A stretch of DNA of 64,000 bases from NCBI RefSeq assembly GCF_019977275.1, contig NZ_AP024650.1:1612001-1676000 (forward strand), written 5' to 3'. The DNA is from Arthrobacter sp. StoSoilB19. GTDB lineage: Bacteria > Actinomycetota > Actinomycetes > Actinomycetales > Micrococcaceae. Below, piece by piece: positions 56,439 through 64,000 of the stretch. Positions within the stretch are counted from its first letter, which is position 1; every line of letters begins with the position of its first letter. The notes below the pieces were generated by a model. The model made no database searches. It saw only the letters and a program-made list of their open reading frames with translations, and was not told the DNA's origin. The translations under genes and the position numbers were made by a program.

Positions 56439-56448
56439 TTGTATACAA
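56439..56448. promoter_or_regulatory. GntR operator 2, TTGTATACAA
   Basis: A perfect 10-bp palindrome ending 6 bp upstream of the prpE -35. With site 1 it suggests joint control of both divergent transcripts, possibly with looping. Confidence 0.7.
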
Positions 56449-56454
56449 CGACCC

Positions 56455-56483
56455 TTGTGGTGGTTAACTCCGCCAGCTAGCAT
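56455..56483 (+). promoter_or_regulatory. prpE promoter
   Basis: TTGTGG (56455-56460), 17-bp spacer, TAGCAT (56478-56483); gives a leader of about 30 nt. Confidence 0.55.
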
Positions 56484-56518
56484 GAGCTGCATCACAACGT
56501 CGTGGACGGGATTACGTT

Positions 56519-58423
56519 ATGGTCACCACCGGCTATCGGGACAGTTACCGGCGCAGCATCGAAGAGCCCGACGACTTTTGGCTGGAGGCCGCGGGAAACA
56601 TCGCCTGGAGCTCTCCTCCGGCGCAGGCGCTGGACTCCACGTGGGCACCGCTCTACAGCTGGTTTCCCGACGGCACACTGAATACCTGCTACAACGCCCT
56701 TGACCGGCATATCGCCGAAGGCCGCGGGGAGCAGGTGGCCCTGATCCATGACTCGGCCATGCTGGGAACCCGGCACCGCTACACGTATGCCCAGCTCACG
56801 GACGCCGTGGCGCGCTTTGCCGGTGTGCTGCGCGGCCATGGCGTGGGAAAGGGGCACCGCGTGGTGATTTACATGCCAATGATCCCGGAAGCCGCTATCG
56901 CCATGCTGGCGTCGGCCCGGCTGGGCGCGGTCCATTCCGTGGTGTTCGGCGGTTTTGCGCCCAAGGAGCTCGCGGCCCGGATCCGGGACGCCGCACCCAC
57001 TGCGGTGGTGACCGCTTCGGGCGGGATCGAACCCGCCCGCCGCATCGAGTATCTGCCGGCCGTCGCGGAGGCGCTGGAACTGGCGGGCATGCCGGATCTT
57101 CCCGTATTGGTCAAGGAGCGCGACGGATTCGCGTCCAAGGCTGCGGACCATGCGGGCTGGCTGGACTGGGACACGGAAATGGCTTCCGCAGAGCCTGCCG
57201 CTCCCGTTGAGGTGAAGGCCACCGATCCGCTCTACATCCTCTACACATCCGGAACCACCGGCACGCCAAAGGGAGTGGTGCGGGACAACGGCGGCCACGC
57301 CGTCGCCCTGCGCTGGACCCTGGAGAACATTTACGACGTCGGTCCGGGCGACGTGATGTGGACCGCGTCAGACGTCGGCTGGGTAGTGGGGCACTCCTAC
57401 ATTGTCTATGGCCCGCTGCTGGCCGGCGCCACCACGGTGATGTACGAGGGCAAGCCCGTAGGCACCCCGGATGCCGGCGCATTCTGGCGCGTGGTCCGGG
57501 ACCACAGGGTCAATGTGCTCTTCACTGCGCCCACGGCACTCCGGGCCATCCGCAAGGCGGATCCGGCGGCGTCGCTGCTGCGGAAGTACGACATCTCCAG
57601 CCTGCGGACCCTGTTCACTGCCGGCGAGAGGCTGGACACGGACACCTTCCATTGGGCATCACGGGCCCTCGGCGTGCCGGTGGTGGACCACTGGTGGCAG
57701 ACCGAGACCGGGTGGGCCATTTGCGCCAACCCGCGTGGCCTGGAGCAGTTGCCCATCAAGGCCGGCTCCCCGAGCGTGCCCATGCCCGGGTTCCGGCTGC
57801 AGATCCTCGACGGCGCAGGCGGAGAGGTGGAACCCGGCACCGAGGGCAACATCGTGCTTGGACTGCCGCTGCCGCCGGGCACCCTCACAACGCTGTGGCG
57901 GAATGATGAGCGCTACATCTCTTCCTACCTTCAGGCTTTCGAGGGCTGCTACGCCACCGGCGATTCGGGTTACCAGGACCGGGACGGGTACATCTTTGTC
58001 ATGGGCCGTACGGACGACATCATCAATGTTGCCGGCCACAGGCTCTCAACCGGCGCCATGGAACAGGTGATCGGCCAGCATCCGGCCGTTGCGGAGTGCG
58101 CCGTGATCGGCCTCGCCGACCCCGTGAAGGGCCAGCGTCCCAGCGGCTACGTGGTGCTCAAAACCGGGGTGGACATCGCCGAAGACGTCCTGGCCAAGGA
58201 TCTAGTGGCACTGGTCCGGCGGGACATTGGTGCGGTTGCGGACTTCAAACAGGTGACAGTGGTGGATGCACTGCCCAAGACCCGTTCGGGGAAGATCCTC
58301 CGCAAGACCATGCGCCAGATAGCGGACGGCGAGGAGTACACCGTTCCGTCCACCATCGAGGATCCAGGCGTCATCGATCAATTGATCGGAGCACTCCGGG
58401 CGGGGGAGGCGGAGGCTGGCTGA
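56519..58423 (+). CDS. prpE: Propionate-CoA ligase
   Basis: A 634-residue AMP-forming acyl-CoA synthetase. The phosphate loop reads YILYTSGTTGTPKGVVRDNG, the variant typical of PrpE. Also PLYSWFPDGTLNTCYNALDR, VDHWWQTETGWAICANP, ATGDSGYQDRDGYIFVMGRT, DDIINVAGHRLSTGAMEQV, and the C-terminal catalytic Lys in PKTRSGKILRKTMRQIADGE. Activates propionate to propionyl-CoA, supplying PrpC. Length equals E. coli PrpE. Divergent from the GntR-prpDBC operon across a 173-bp region with both operators. Confidence 0.93.
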   Translation: MVTTGYRDSYRRSIEEPDDFWLEAAGNIAWSSPPAQALDSTWAPLYSWFPDGTLNTCYNALDRHIAEGRGEQVALIHDSAMLGTRHRYTYAQLTDAVARFAGVLRGHGVGKGHRVVIYMPMIPEAAIAMLASARLGAVHSVVFGGFAPKELAARIRDAAPTAVVTASGGIEPARRIEYLPAVAEALELAGMPDLPVLVKERDGFASKAADHAGWLDWDTEMASAEPAAPVEVKATDPLYILYTSGTTGTPKGVVRDNGGHAVALRWTLENIYDVGPGDVMWTASDVGWVVGHSYIVYGPLLAGATTVMYEGKPVGTPDAGAFWRVVRDHRVNVLFTAPTALRAIRKADPAASLLRKYDISSLRTLFTAGERLDTDTFHWASRALGVPVVDHWWQTETGWAICANPRGLEQLPIKAGSPSVPMPGFRLQILDGAGGEVEPGTEGNIVLGLPLPPGTLTTLWRNDERYISSYLQAFEGCYATGDSGYQDRDGYIFVMGRTDDIINVAGHRLSTGAMEQVIGQHPAVAECAVIGLADPVKGQRPSGYVVLKTGVDIAEDVLAKDLVALVRRDIGAVADFKQVTVVDALPKTRSGKILRKTMRQIADGEEYTVPSTIEDPGVIDQLIGALRAGEAEAG

Positions 58424-58462
58424 GGCGCATGGCCGGGGCGCGCACGTCCAACCCCGAGCGGC

Positions 58463-59176
58463 TCAGCGGGTGTTCCAGCGGTATTCGTTCTCCGGCCTGC
58501 CGGGGGTGCCGTAGCGGGCGGTCCGGGAAACTGTTCCCGCATCGGCCAGGTACTCAAGGTAGCGCCGAGCCGTCACGCGCGACATCCCCAGGGCGTCCAT
58601 GACCTCCGTGGCGGACACTGCTTCGGGCTGCCCCCGGAGGAACTCCTGGACGGATCCGAGCGTCGAGGTTGAGAGTCCCTTGGGCAGCGGGAGTTCGGAT
58701 GGCGCCCGGAGGCTGGCAAAGGCCTGGTCCACTTCGCTTTGCGAGGCGCCCCCCTTGCCGGGGCCACCGCCGGAACCGGCCAACTGCTGCCGGAACTGGC
58801 GGTAATTTTCCAGCTTGTCGGAGAACGTGGCGAACGTGAAGGGCTTGATCAGGTACTGGACCACGCCGATTGCCACGGCGCTGCGGACGATCGCCAGTTC
58901 GCGCACGGCGGTGATCGCAATGATGTCCGCCAGGATCCCCGCCGAACGCATCCGGCGGGCGATGTCCAGGCCATGCAGGTCGGGTAGGTTCATGTCCAGC
59001 AGGACCAGTTCAACGGGCTCTCCCGCGGCCACGAATTCGTTCAGCAGCCGCAGGGCCGACTGGCCGTCGGGGGCTGTCCCGGCGAGCTCGAATCCTTCCA
59101 GCCTCCCCACGTAGGCCGCGTGCGCTGCCGAAGCGATGGCCTCATCTTCGACGACGAGGACCCGGATGTTGCTCAC
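58463..59176 (-). CDS. CitB/DcuR-type response regulator
   Basis: A 237-residue regulator. Receiver domain: VLVVEDEAIASAAHAAYVGR, phosphoacceptor Asp61 in LVLLDMNLPDLHGLDIARRM, Thr/Ala in IIAITAVREL and Lys in VVQYLIKPFTFATFSDKLEN. After a Gly/Ser linker (about 132-145), a winged/HTH output (SVQEFLRGQPEAVSATEVMD, ALGMSRVTARRYLEYLADAG) is of the CitB/DcuR kind. ATG overlaps the kinase stop (ATGA). The DctA gene just beyond suggests C4-dicarboxylate control. Confidence 0.9.
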   Translation of the reverse strand: MSNIRVLVVEDEAIASAAHAAYVGRLEGFELAGTAPDGQSALRLLNEFVAAGEPVELVLLDMNLPDLHGLDIARRMRSAGILADIIAITAVRELAIVRSAVAIGVVQYLIKPFTFATFSDKLENYRQFRQQLAGSGGGPGKGGASQSEVDQAFASLRAPSELPLPKGLSTSTLGSVQEFLRGQPEAVSATEVMDALGMSRVTARRYLEYLADAGTVSRTARYGTPGRPENEYRWNTR

Positions 59177-60807
59177 TGTCTGTGCTCCTTCTCCGCGGAC
59201 ACCGCTGCAGGCAGGAATACTTCGAACTTGGCGCCGCGCCGGCCGTTGATGGCCAGCGTACCGCCCAAACGCTGCACCGCCTGCCGCACCAGGGCCAGGC
59301 CGATGCCCCGGCCCCCGGCCCCCGCAGGCTTGGTGCTGAATCCGTGCCTGAAGATCTTTTCCGCATCGGTGGGGTCGATGGGCGTTCCGGAATCGTTGAC
59401 GGCGATGTCCAGGCCTTCTTCATCGGCCTCCAGCGTCAGCACCACCCTCCGCGGAGGGGGTGCATCGGCGGCGGCATCGATGGCATTGTCCAGCAGGTTG
59501 CCCAGGATCGTCACCAGGTCCTGGACGGCCACCCCGGGTGCCGTGCCGGAGCCCAGGGTGGAGAGATCCAGCTGGACGCCGCGTTCGTGGGCCTCGGCCA
59601 CCTTTCCCATGAGCAGGGCGCCCACCACCGGTTCATCGATCGAACTCACCATGTCATCTGTCAGCTGCTGGCTCAGGGCCAGGTCCTGGGTTGCAAAGTC
59701 CAGGGCTTCCCTGGTCCGGCCGAGTTCCAGGAGCGAAACCAAGGTGTGCAGCCGGTTGGCGTGCTCGTGGGTCTGGGCGCGCAGCGCGTCGGAAAGGGTG
59801 CGCATGGTCTGCAGTTCGTTGCCCAGCGCTTCGATTTCTGTCCGGTCCCTGAGGGTGGCCACGGTCCCGTAGACGGGGACCTTCCCGCGGGTGCCCCGGG
59901 CCTCGGGACCCCGGGCCGGCCCCTGGTTGACCACCAGCACGCGGGAGCCGGTCAGGACCATCTCGTCCTTGGTGGTCCGCCCGGACTCGAACAGGCTGCG
60001 CAGTTCGTCGTCCAGGGGAAGGTCTGCCAGCGATGGGGGCCGGGTGGGGTCATTGTTGCCGGTGTCGGCCAGGCCCAGCAGCTCGGCAGCCTGGTCGTTG
60101 TACATCACCACGCGCTTCCGGGCATCGATCAGGATCAGCCCTTCCCGGACCGAGTGCAGCACCGACTCGTAGTAGGCGAACAGCTGTGCCAGCTGTTCGG
60201 GACCCCAGCCCCGGGTAACCCGCCGCAGGTACCTGCCCAGCAGCCACGACGCCAGTGAACCGCCCACCAGGAGGGCCATGCCGACGGCCAGCAGGACGGG
60301 AAGGCGCCCGGCAAAGGCGATATCGACGCTGCGGACGGTAACACCCACCGCTACGAGGGCCTTGACTGTCCCCGCAGAATCCTTGACCGGAACAATGGTC
60401 CGCACCGACGGGCCCAGCGTACCTGCCGTCACTTCGGTGTAGGTGTGGCCGCGGAGTGCTTCATCGATGGAGCCGATGTAGGGCCGGCCCAGCTCCTCGT
60501 CCCGCGGGTGGGTCCAGCGGGTACGGTCCGGCGCCATGATCGTGATGAAGTCCACGTGGGCCGCGGTGGTGACGTCTTTGGCATACGGCTGCAGGACGGC
60601 GGACGGGTCCGGCGTGGCAGCAGCCTGGAGCACCAGGGGATTGGCGGCGATGGAGGCAGCCACGCCTTCCATCCGGCGGCCCGCTTCGTCATACGTCCGG
60701 TCCCGCGCGTCCACGTAGGCGGCCGTTCCCACGATGGCGATAAACGACACGACGATCAGCAGGTTCGCCAGGAAGAGCCGGCGGGCGATACTCCAGCGGT
60801 GGATCAT
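59173..60807 (-). CDS. CitA/DcuS-type sensor histidine kinase
   Basis: A 544-residue kinase. Membrane helix 1 about residues 10-31 (LFLANLLIVVSFIAIVGTAA), extracellular single-Cache/PASp sensor about 35-165, helix 2 about 170-190 (LPVLLAVGMALLVGGSLASW), cytoplasmic PAS about 210-320 (VLHSVREGLILIDARKRVVM). The CitA-type phosphoacceptor is His347 in RAQTHEHANRLHTLVSLLEL. ATPase domain: ILGNLLDNAIDAAADAP, IDPTDAEKIFRHGFSTK, GRGIGLALVRQAVQRLGG. This subgroup senses citrate or C4-dicarboxylates outside the cell. ATG 60807 preceded by GGGAGG. Divergent from dctA. Confidence 0.93.
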   Translation of the reverse strand: MIHRWSIARRLFLANLLIVVSFIAIVGTAAYVDARDRTYDEAGRRMEGVAASIAANPLVLQAAATPDPSAVLQPYAKDVTTAAHVDFITIMAPDRTRWTHPRDEELGRPYIGSIDEALRGHTYTEVTAGTLGPSVRTIVPVKDSAGTVKALVAVGVTVRSVDIAFAGRLPVLLAVGMALLVGGSLASWLLGRYLRRVTRGWGPEQLAQLFAYYESVLHSVREGLILIDARKRVVMYNDQAAELLGLADTGNNDPTRPPSLADLPLDDELRSLFESGRTTKDEMVLTGSRVLVVNQGPARGPEARGTRGKVPVYGTVATLRDRTEIEALGNELQTMRTLSDALRAQTHEHANRLHTLVSLLELGRTREALDFATQDLALSQQLTDDMVSSIDEPVVGALLMGKVAEAHERGVQLDLSTLGSGTAPGVAVQDLVTILGNLLDNAIDAAADAPPPRRVVLTLEADEEGLDIAVNDSGTPIDPTDAEKIFRHGFSTKPAGAGGRGIGLALVRQAVQRLGGTLAINGRRGAKFEVFLPAAVSAEKEHRQ

Positions 60808-60965
60808 GCCTGCCTCCCTTGGACCCTGCCGATACCGCGACCAATATGAACGCAACGGTGAGCTGGATCACGGGGTGCCCAATGATGGATATCACATTGG
60901 ACGGACGTGTTGAGCCCAGAGACTGCGCCGCAACGTCTATCAGAATATCCACAAGGAGACACATC
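60808..60965. promoter_or_regulatory. Divergent promoter region, kinase / dctA
   Basis: 158 bp that must contain both promoters and the response-regulator sites. GGATATCACATTGG (about 60886-60899) and GAATATCCAC (about 60944) are candidate half-sites (ATATC core); unassigned. AAGGAGAC precedes dctA by 5 nt. Confidence 0.35.
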
Positions 60966-62312
60966 ATGGCTTCTCAACGAGGAGAGTCGCTCGAGACCGC
61001 GACCCCGCGGCGCAAGGGACTGGACAAGTCCCACTACCTCTACATCGCAGTTATCGCCGCCGTCGTCCTCGGCGCGGTGGTGGGCCTGCTGTTCCCGGAG
61101 GTGGGCAAGTCCCTCAAGCCCCTGGGCGACGGCTTCGTCAAGCTCATCAAGATGATGATCGCACCGGTCATTTTCTGCACCATCGTCCTGGGCATCGGCT
61201 CCATCGCCAAGGCAGCCACCGTCGGCAAGGTCGGCGGCCTGGCACTGGGCTACTTCATCATCATGTCAACCTTCGCCCTGGCCATCGGCCTGGTGGTAGG
61301 CAACATCATCCACCCCGGCGAGGGCCTGAAGCTGACGCCGTACGACCCCAACAAGAAGGCGGCGACCGACAGCACCGTGGACTTCCTGCTGGGCATCATC
61401 CCCAGTGACGTCCCCGTGCTGCCCACCCTGCTGGCAGCCATCCTGGTTGGCTTCGCGCTGCAGAAGATGGGCGCCCAGGGTGCCCCGATCCTCAAGGCTG
61501 TCGGCTACGGCCAGGCACTGGTGTTCCGCATCCTCATCATGATCATGTGGCTCGCTCCGGTAGGTGCCTTCGGTGCCATCGCCGCCGTCGTGGGCGCAAC
61601 CGGCGTGCAGGCCATCGTCAGCATGTTCACCCTGATGATCGCCTTCTACATCACCTGCGCACTGTTCATCGTGGTGATCCTGGGCGGCCTGCTCCAGGTG
61701 GTTGCCGGCGTCAACATCTTCAAGCTGATGAAGTACCTGGCCCGTGAGTACCTCATCATCTTCTCCACGTCGTCCTCGGAAGCGGCACTGCCGCGGCTGA
61801 TCGCCAAGATGGAACACCTCGGCGTCTCCAAGCCGGTCGTCGGCGTCACCGTTCCCACCGGCTACTCCTTCAACCTGGACGGAACCGCCATCTACCTGAC
61901 CATGGCGTCCCTGTTCGTGGCCAACGCCATGGGCACCCCGCTGGACCTCGGCGCCCAGATCTCCCTGCTGGTGTTCATGATCATCGCCTCCAAGGGTGCC
62001 GCCGGTGTGACCGGTGCCGGCCTTGCAACCCTCGCGGCCGGCCTGCAGGCACACAAGCCCGAACTGCTCGGCGGCGTGGGCATGATCGTCGGCATCGACC
62101 GGTTCATGTCCGAGGCCCGCGCCCTGACCAACTTCACGGGCAACGCGGTGGCCACCGTCCTGATCGGCACCTGGGTCAAGGAGATCGACGGCGGCCAGGT
62201 TGGCCGGGTGCTGTCCGGCGAAGAACCTTTCGACGAGGCAACCATGATGGTCCACCATCACGGCGAAATGGCACCCAAGGAAGAGGGCGCCCGCGAGGCT
62301 GCCAAGGCCTAG
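60966..62312 (+). CDS. dctA: C4-dicarboxylate:cation symporter (DctA, DAACS family)
   Basis: A 448-residue carrier of the dicarboxylate/amino acid:cation symporter family, importing succinate, fumarate or malate with H+ or Na+. Membrane segments begin HYLYIAVIAAVVLGAVVGLL. Signature sites: FVKLIKMMIAPVIFCTIVLG, hairpin 1 REYLIIFSTSSSEAALPRLI (Ser-rich), PTGYSFNLDGTAIYLTMASL, hairpin 2 SKGAAGVTGAGLATLAAGLQ, and VGIDRFMSEARALTNFTGNA. ATG 60966 set by AAGGAG. Regulated most likely by the adjacent CitA/CitB-type system. Confidence 0.95.
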   Translation: MASQRGESLETATPRRKGLDKSHYLYIAVIAAVVLGAVVGLLFPEVGKSLKPLGDGFVKLIKMMIAPVIFCTIVLGIGSIAKAATVGKVGGLALGYFIIMSTFALAIGLVVGNIIHPGEGLKLTPYDPNKKAATDSTVDFLLGIIPSDVPVLPTLLAAILVGFALQKMGAQGAPILKAVGYGQALVFRILIMIMWLAPVGAFGAIAAVVGATGVQAIVSMFTLMIAFYITCALFIVVILGGLLQVVAGVNIFKLMKYLAREYLIIFSTSSSEAALPRLIAKMEHLGVSKPVVGVTVPTGYSFNLDGTAIYLTMASLFVANAMGTPLDLGAQISLLVFMIIASKGAAGVTGAGLATLAAGLQAHKPELLGGVGMIVGIDRFMSEARALTNFTGNAVATVLIGTWVKEIDGGQVGRVLSGEEPFDEATMMVHHHGEMAPKEEGAREAAKA

Positions 62313-62334
62313 CCACCGCCAGGACACCCCACGG

Positions 62335-62369
62335 GACCGCCCCCGCAGCCATGCTGCGGGGGCGGTCCT
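62335..62369 (+). terminator. dctA terminator
   Basis: A perfect 16-bp stem GGACCGCCCCCGCAGC/GCTGCGGGGGCGGTCC with a 3-nt loop, 22 bp after the stop. Confidence 0.9.
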
Positions 62370-62507
62370 GCGTTCCCCGGCAGCGTTCCCCGGCAGAGCA
62401 ACCTTCGACCTCAGCTAGAGGGTCAAGGCTCAACATTCGCGGAAAGTCAAGTTCCGTCGAATGCCGTGTCGGGCGCTGTAACCTAGGGAGCAGAACGAAC
62501 GGCGCTG

Positions 62508-63455
62508 GTGAGCCAGCGGCAGGAAATCACCGTCATCGAAAGTGTGGACAGATACGTGAGCAGCGAACAGGGTTCAGCAACTCTGGAGGGCACGGAATTC
62601 GACCTGGAAAACGCGGTGATGGGGCCCACCGGGCGCCCATACCGGGAGTTCCCGGAACCCGCGCCGCTGTCCTCCCACGGTCCGGCCCGCGTCATCGCCA
62701 TGGTCAACCAAAAGGGCGGCGTGGGGAAGACCACCTCCACCATCAACCTAGCCGCGGCGCTCGCCGAGTACGGCCGCCGCGTCCTCCTGGTGGACTTCGA
62801 CCCCCAGGGTGCGCTCTCCGCCGGCCTTGGTGTCAACCCGCATGAGCTGGACCTCACGGTGTACAACGTCCTGATGGACCGCAAGGTGGATATCCGTGAC
62901 GCCATCCACCACACGGGCGTCGAGAACGTCGACCTGCTGCCCGCCAACATCGACCTCTCCGCCGCGGAAGTCCAGCTGGTCAACGAGGTGGCGCGCGAAC
63001 AGGTCCTGGACCGTGCGCTCAAGAAAGTCGAAGACGATTACGACGTCGTCCTCATCGACTGCCAGCCCTCCCTGGGCCTCCTGACCGTCAACGCCCTCAC
63101 GGCAGCCCACGGCGTCATCATCCCGCTCATTTGCGAGTTCTTCGCCCTTCGCGCCGTGGCGCTGCTGGTCGAAACCATCGACAAGGTCCAGGACCGGCTG
63201 AACCCTCGCCTTCAGGTGGACGGCGTACTGGCCACCATGTACGACGCAAGGACACTGCACAGCCGCGAAGTGATCACCCGCCTGGTGGAGGCGTTCGGCG
63301 ACAAGGTCTTCGAAACTGTCATCAAGCGCTCCATCAAGTTCGCAGACGCTACCGTGGCCGCGGAGCCCATCACCAGCTACGCCGGAAACCACGTGGGCGC
63401 CGACGCCTACCGCCGGCTGGCAAAGGAGCTGATCTCCCGCGGCGGCGCACCCTGA
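62508..63455 (+). CDS. ParA/Soj-family ATPase upstream of scpA
   Basis: A 315-residue deviant Walker-A ATPase. VIAMVNQKGGVGKTTSTINL (P-loop about residues 68-77 with the signature Lys), LLVDFDPQGALSAGLG (switch), VVLIDCQPSLGLLTVNALTA (Walker B) and ATMYDARTLHSREVITRLVE. A 55-residue N-terminal extension precedes the domain. GTG 62508 or GTG 62556 are both possible. It sits at the usual actinobacterial site directly before scpA-scpB (M. tuberculosis Rv1708 position, from memory), distinct from the parAB locus near the origin, and probably works with condensin in chromosome organisation. Confidence 0.9.
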   Translation: MSQRQEITVIESVDRYVSSEQGSATLEGTEFDLENAVMGPTGRPYREFPEPAPLSSHGPARVIAMVNQKGGVGKTTSTINLAAALAEYGRRVLLVDFDPQGALSAGLGVNPHELDLTVYNVLMDRKVDIRDAIHHTGVENVDLLPANIDLSAAEVQLVNEVAREQVLDRALKKVEDDYDVVLIDCQPSLGLLTVNALTAAHGVIIPLICEFFALRAVALLVETIDKVQDRLNPRLQVDGVLATMYDARTLHSREVITRLVEAFGDKVFETVIKRSIKFADATVAAEPITSYAGNHVGADAYRRLAKELISRGGAP

Positions 63456-63462
63456 CCACGCC

Positions 63463-64000
63463 GTGGCCGAATCCAAACCCGGCTTCGAGGTGCGGCTGGC
63501 CAACTTCACGGGTCCCTTCGACCTCCTTCTGGGGCTGATCGCCAAACACCAGCTGGACATTACAGAAGTGGCCATTGCCACCGTCACGGATGAGTTCATC
63601 AAGTACATCCGTAAACTGCAGCGGCTCGGTGAAGAGTGGGCCCTGGACGAGGCAAGCGAATTCCTGGTGATCGCCGCCACGCTGCTTGACCTCAAGGCGG
63701 CACGGCTCCTTCCCGCGGGTGAGGTGGAGGACGACGAGGACATCGCCCTTCTGGAAGCGCGGGACCTCCTCTTTGCCCGGCTGCTGCAGTACAAGGCTTT
63801 CAAGCAGGTGGCAGGAATCCTGGGCGAAACCCTGCACCAGGAAGGCCGGCGCTTTCCACGCCAGGTGGCCCTGGAGGAGCACTTCGCGTCGATGCTCCCT
63901 GAACTGGTGTGGAAACACACGCCGCAACAGTTCGCCGCGCTGGCCGAGGCCGCGCTCCGGCCCAAAGCGCCCGCCCAGCCGCCGCAAGTGGCACTCGGCC
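63463..64000 (+). CDS. scpA: Segregation and condensation protein A, N-terminal part
   Basis: GTG at 63463, 7 bp after the ParA-like gene; open to the window edge (179 codons seen of about 270). FEVRLANFTGPFDLLLGLIA is the SMC-kleisin N-terminal signature, followed by HQLDITEVAIATVTDEFIKY, LDEASEFLVIAATLLDLKAA and LLEARDLLFARLLQYKAFKQ. ScpA is the kleisin that, with ScpB and SMC, compacts and segregates chromosomes. The tail seen last (LRPKAPAQPPQVALG) is the linker to the C-terminal domain. Confidence 0.95.
   Translation, partial: MAESKPGFEVRLANFTGPFDLLLGLIAKHQLDITEVAIATVTDEFIKYIRKLQRLGEEWALDEASEFLVIAATLLDLKAARLLPAGEVEDDEDIALLEARDLLFARLLQYKAFKQVAGILGETLHQEGRRFPRQVALEEHFASMLPELVWKHTPQQFAALAEAALRPKAPAQPPQVALG

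Overview
The window is a GC-rich, gene-dense actinobacterial chromosome segment. The 16S/23S/5S rRNA sequences, a mycothiol-type DinB enzyme, an actinobacterial LexA box, a class II HelD and the gene order all point to the family Micrococcaceae, most likely Arthrobacter or Pseudarthrobacter. The genus call is inference from the rRNA and overall character; no alignment was run. Much of the backbone order recalls the M. tuberculosis Rv1641-Rv1709 region (infC-rpmI-rplT-tsnR, pheST, argCJBDFRGH, mpg-tyrS, a TPR protein, HAD hydrolase, tlyA-nadK-recN, pyrG-nudix-xerD, parA-scpA). That comparison is from memory.

Layout. 1-5.3 kb: end of priA/hisA, an SseB-like gene, an MFS transporter, a DUF1844 gene, then the ribosomal operon infC-rpmI-rplT. 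infC appears to start with AUU and carries a long repeat-built Ala/Pro/Lys/Glu tail. 5.3-11 kb: an rRNA 2'-O-methyltransferase (SpoU family), a GlsB membrane protein, a second MFS transporter, a MutT-type Nudix enzyme, an SOS-box-controlled radical SAM protein, a SIMPL protein and a small HExxH protein. 11-16.3 kb: pheST, followed by a complete IS3-family element (14820-16258) sitting in the loop of what was the pheT terminator hairpin. 16.3-26.1 kb: a quinone oxidoreductase and the complete arginine operon argCJBDFRGH, with two ArgR boxes over the argC promoter.

26-34 kb: a PNPOx-like protein, a mycothiol-type enzyme, an alkylation-repair cluster (ogt and ada-alkA divergent from mpg), the RNA polymerase-recycling helicase HelD, and tyrS. 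34-40 kb: one rRNA operon (16S-23S-5S, no tRNA seen in the spacers) with a consensus-like promoter, boxA elements, long processing stems and a terminator. 40-50.7 kb: an unusual head-to-head cluster of about 32-bp repeats, then a protein made of 14 KPFGDR repeats, a TPR domain and an acidic tail, followed by HAD hydrolase, a small unknown, tlyA, nadK, recN, pyrG, a Nudix ADP-ribose pyrophosphatase and xerD.

50.7-64 kb: an unknown membrane protein, another Nudix enzyme, a complete methylcitrate-cycle locus (GntR regulator-prpD-prpB-prpC, divergent from prpE, with two palindromic operators), a CitA/CitB-type two-component system divergent from a DctA dicarboxylate carrier, and then parA and the 5' part of scpA, which runs off the window.

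Several single genes and operon heads show a -10-like hexamer 6-7 nt before the start codon, the expected layout of leaderless transcripts. The most unusual items are the KPFGDR/TPR protein, the intergenic repeat cluster beside it, the IS inserted inside a terminator, and the small HExxH protein.
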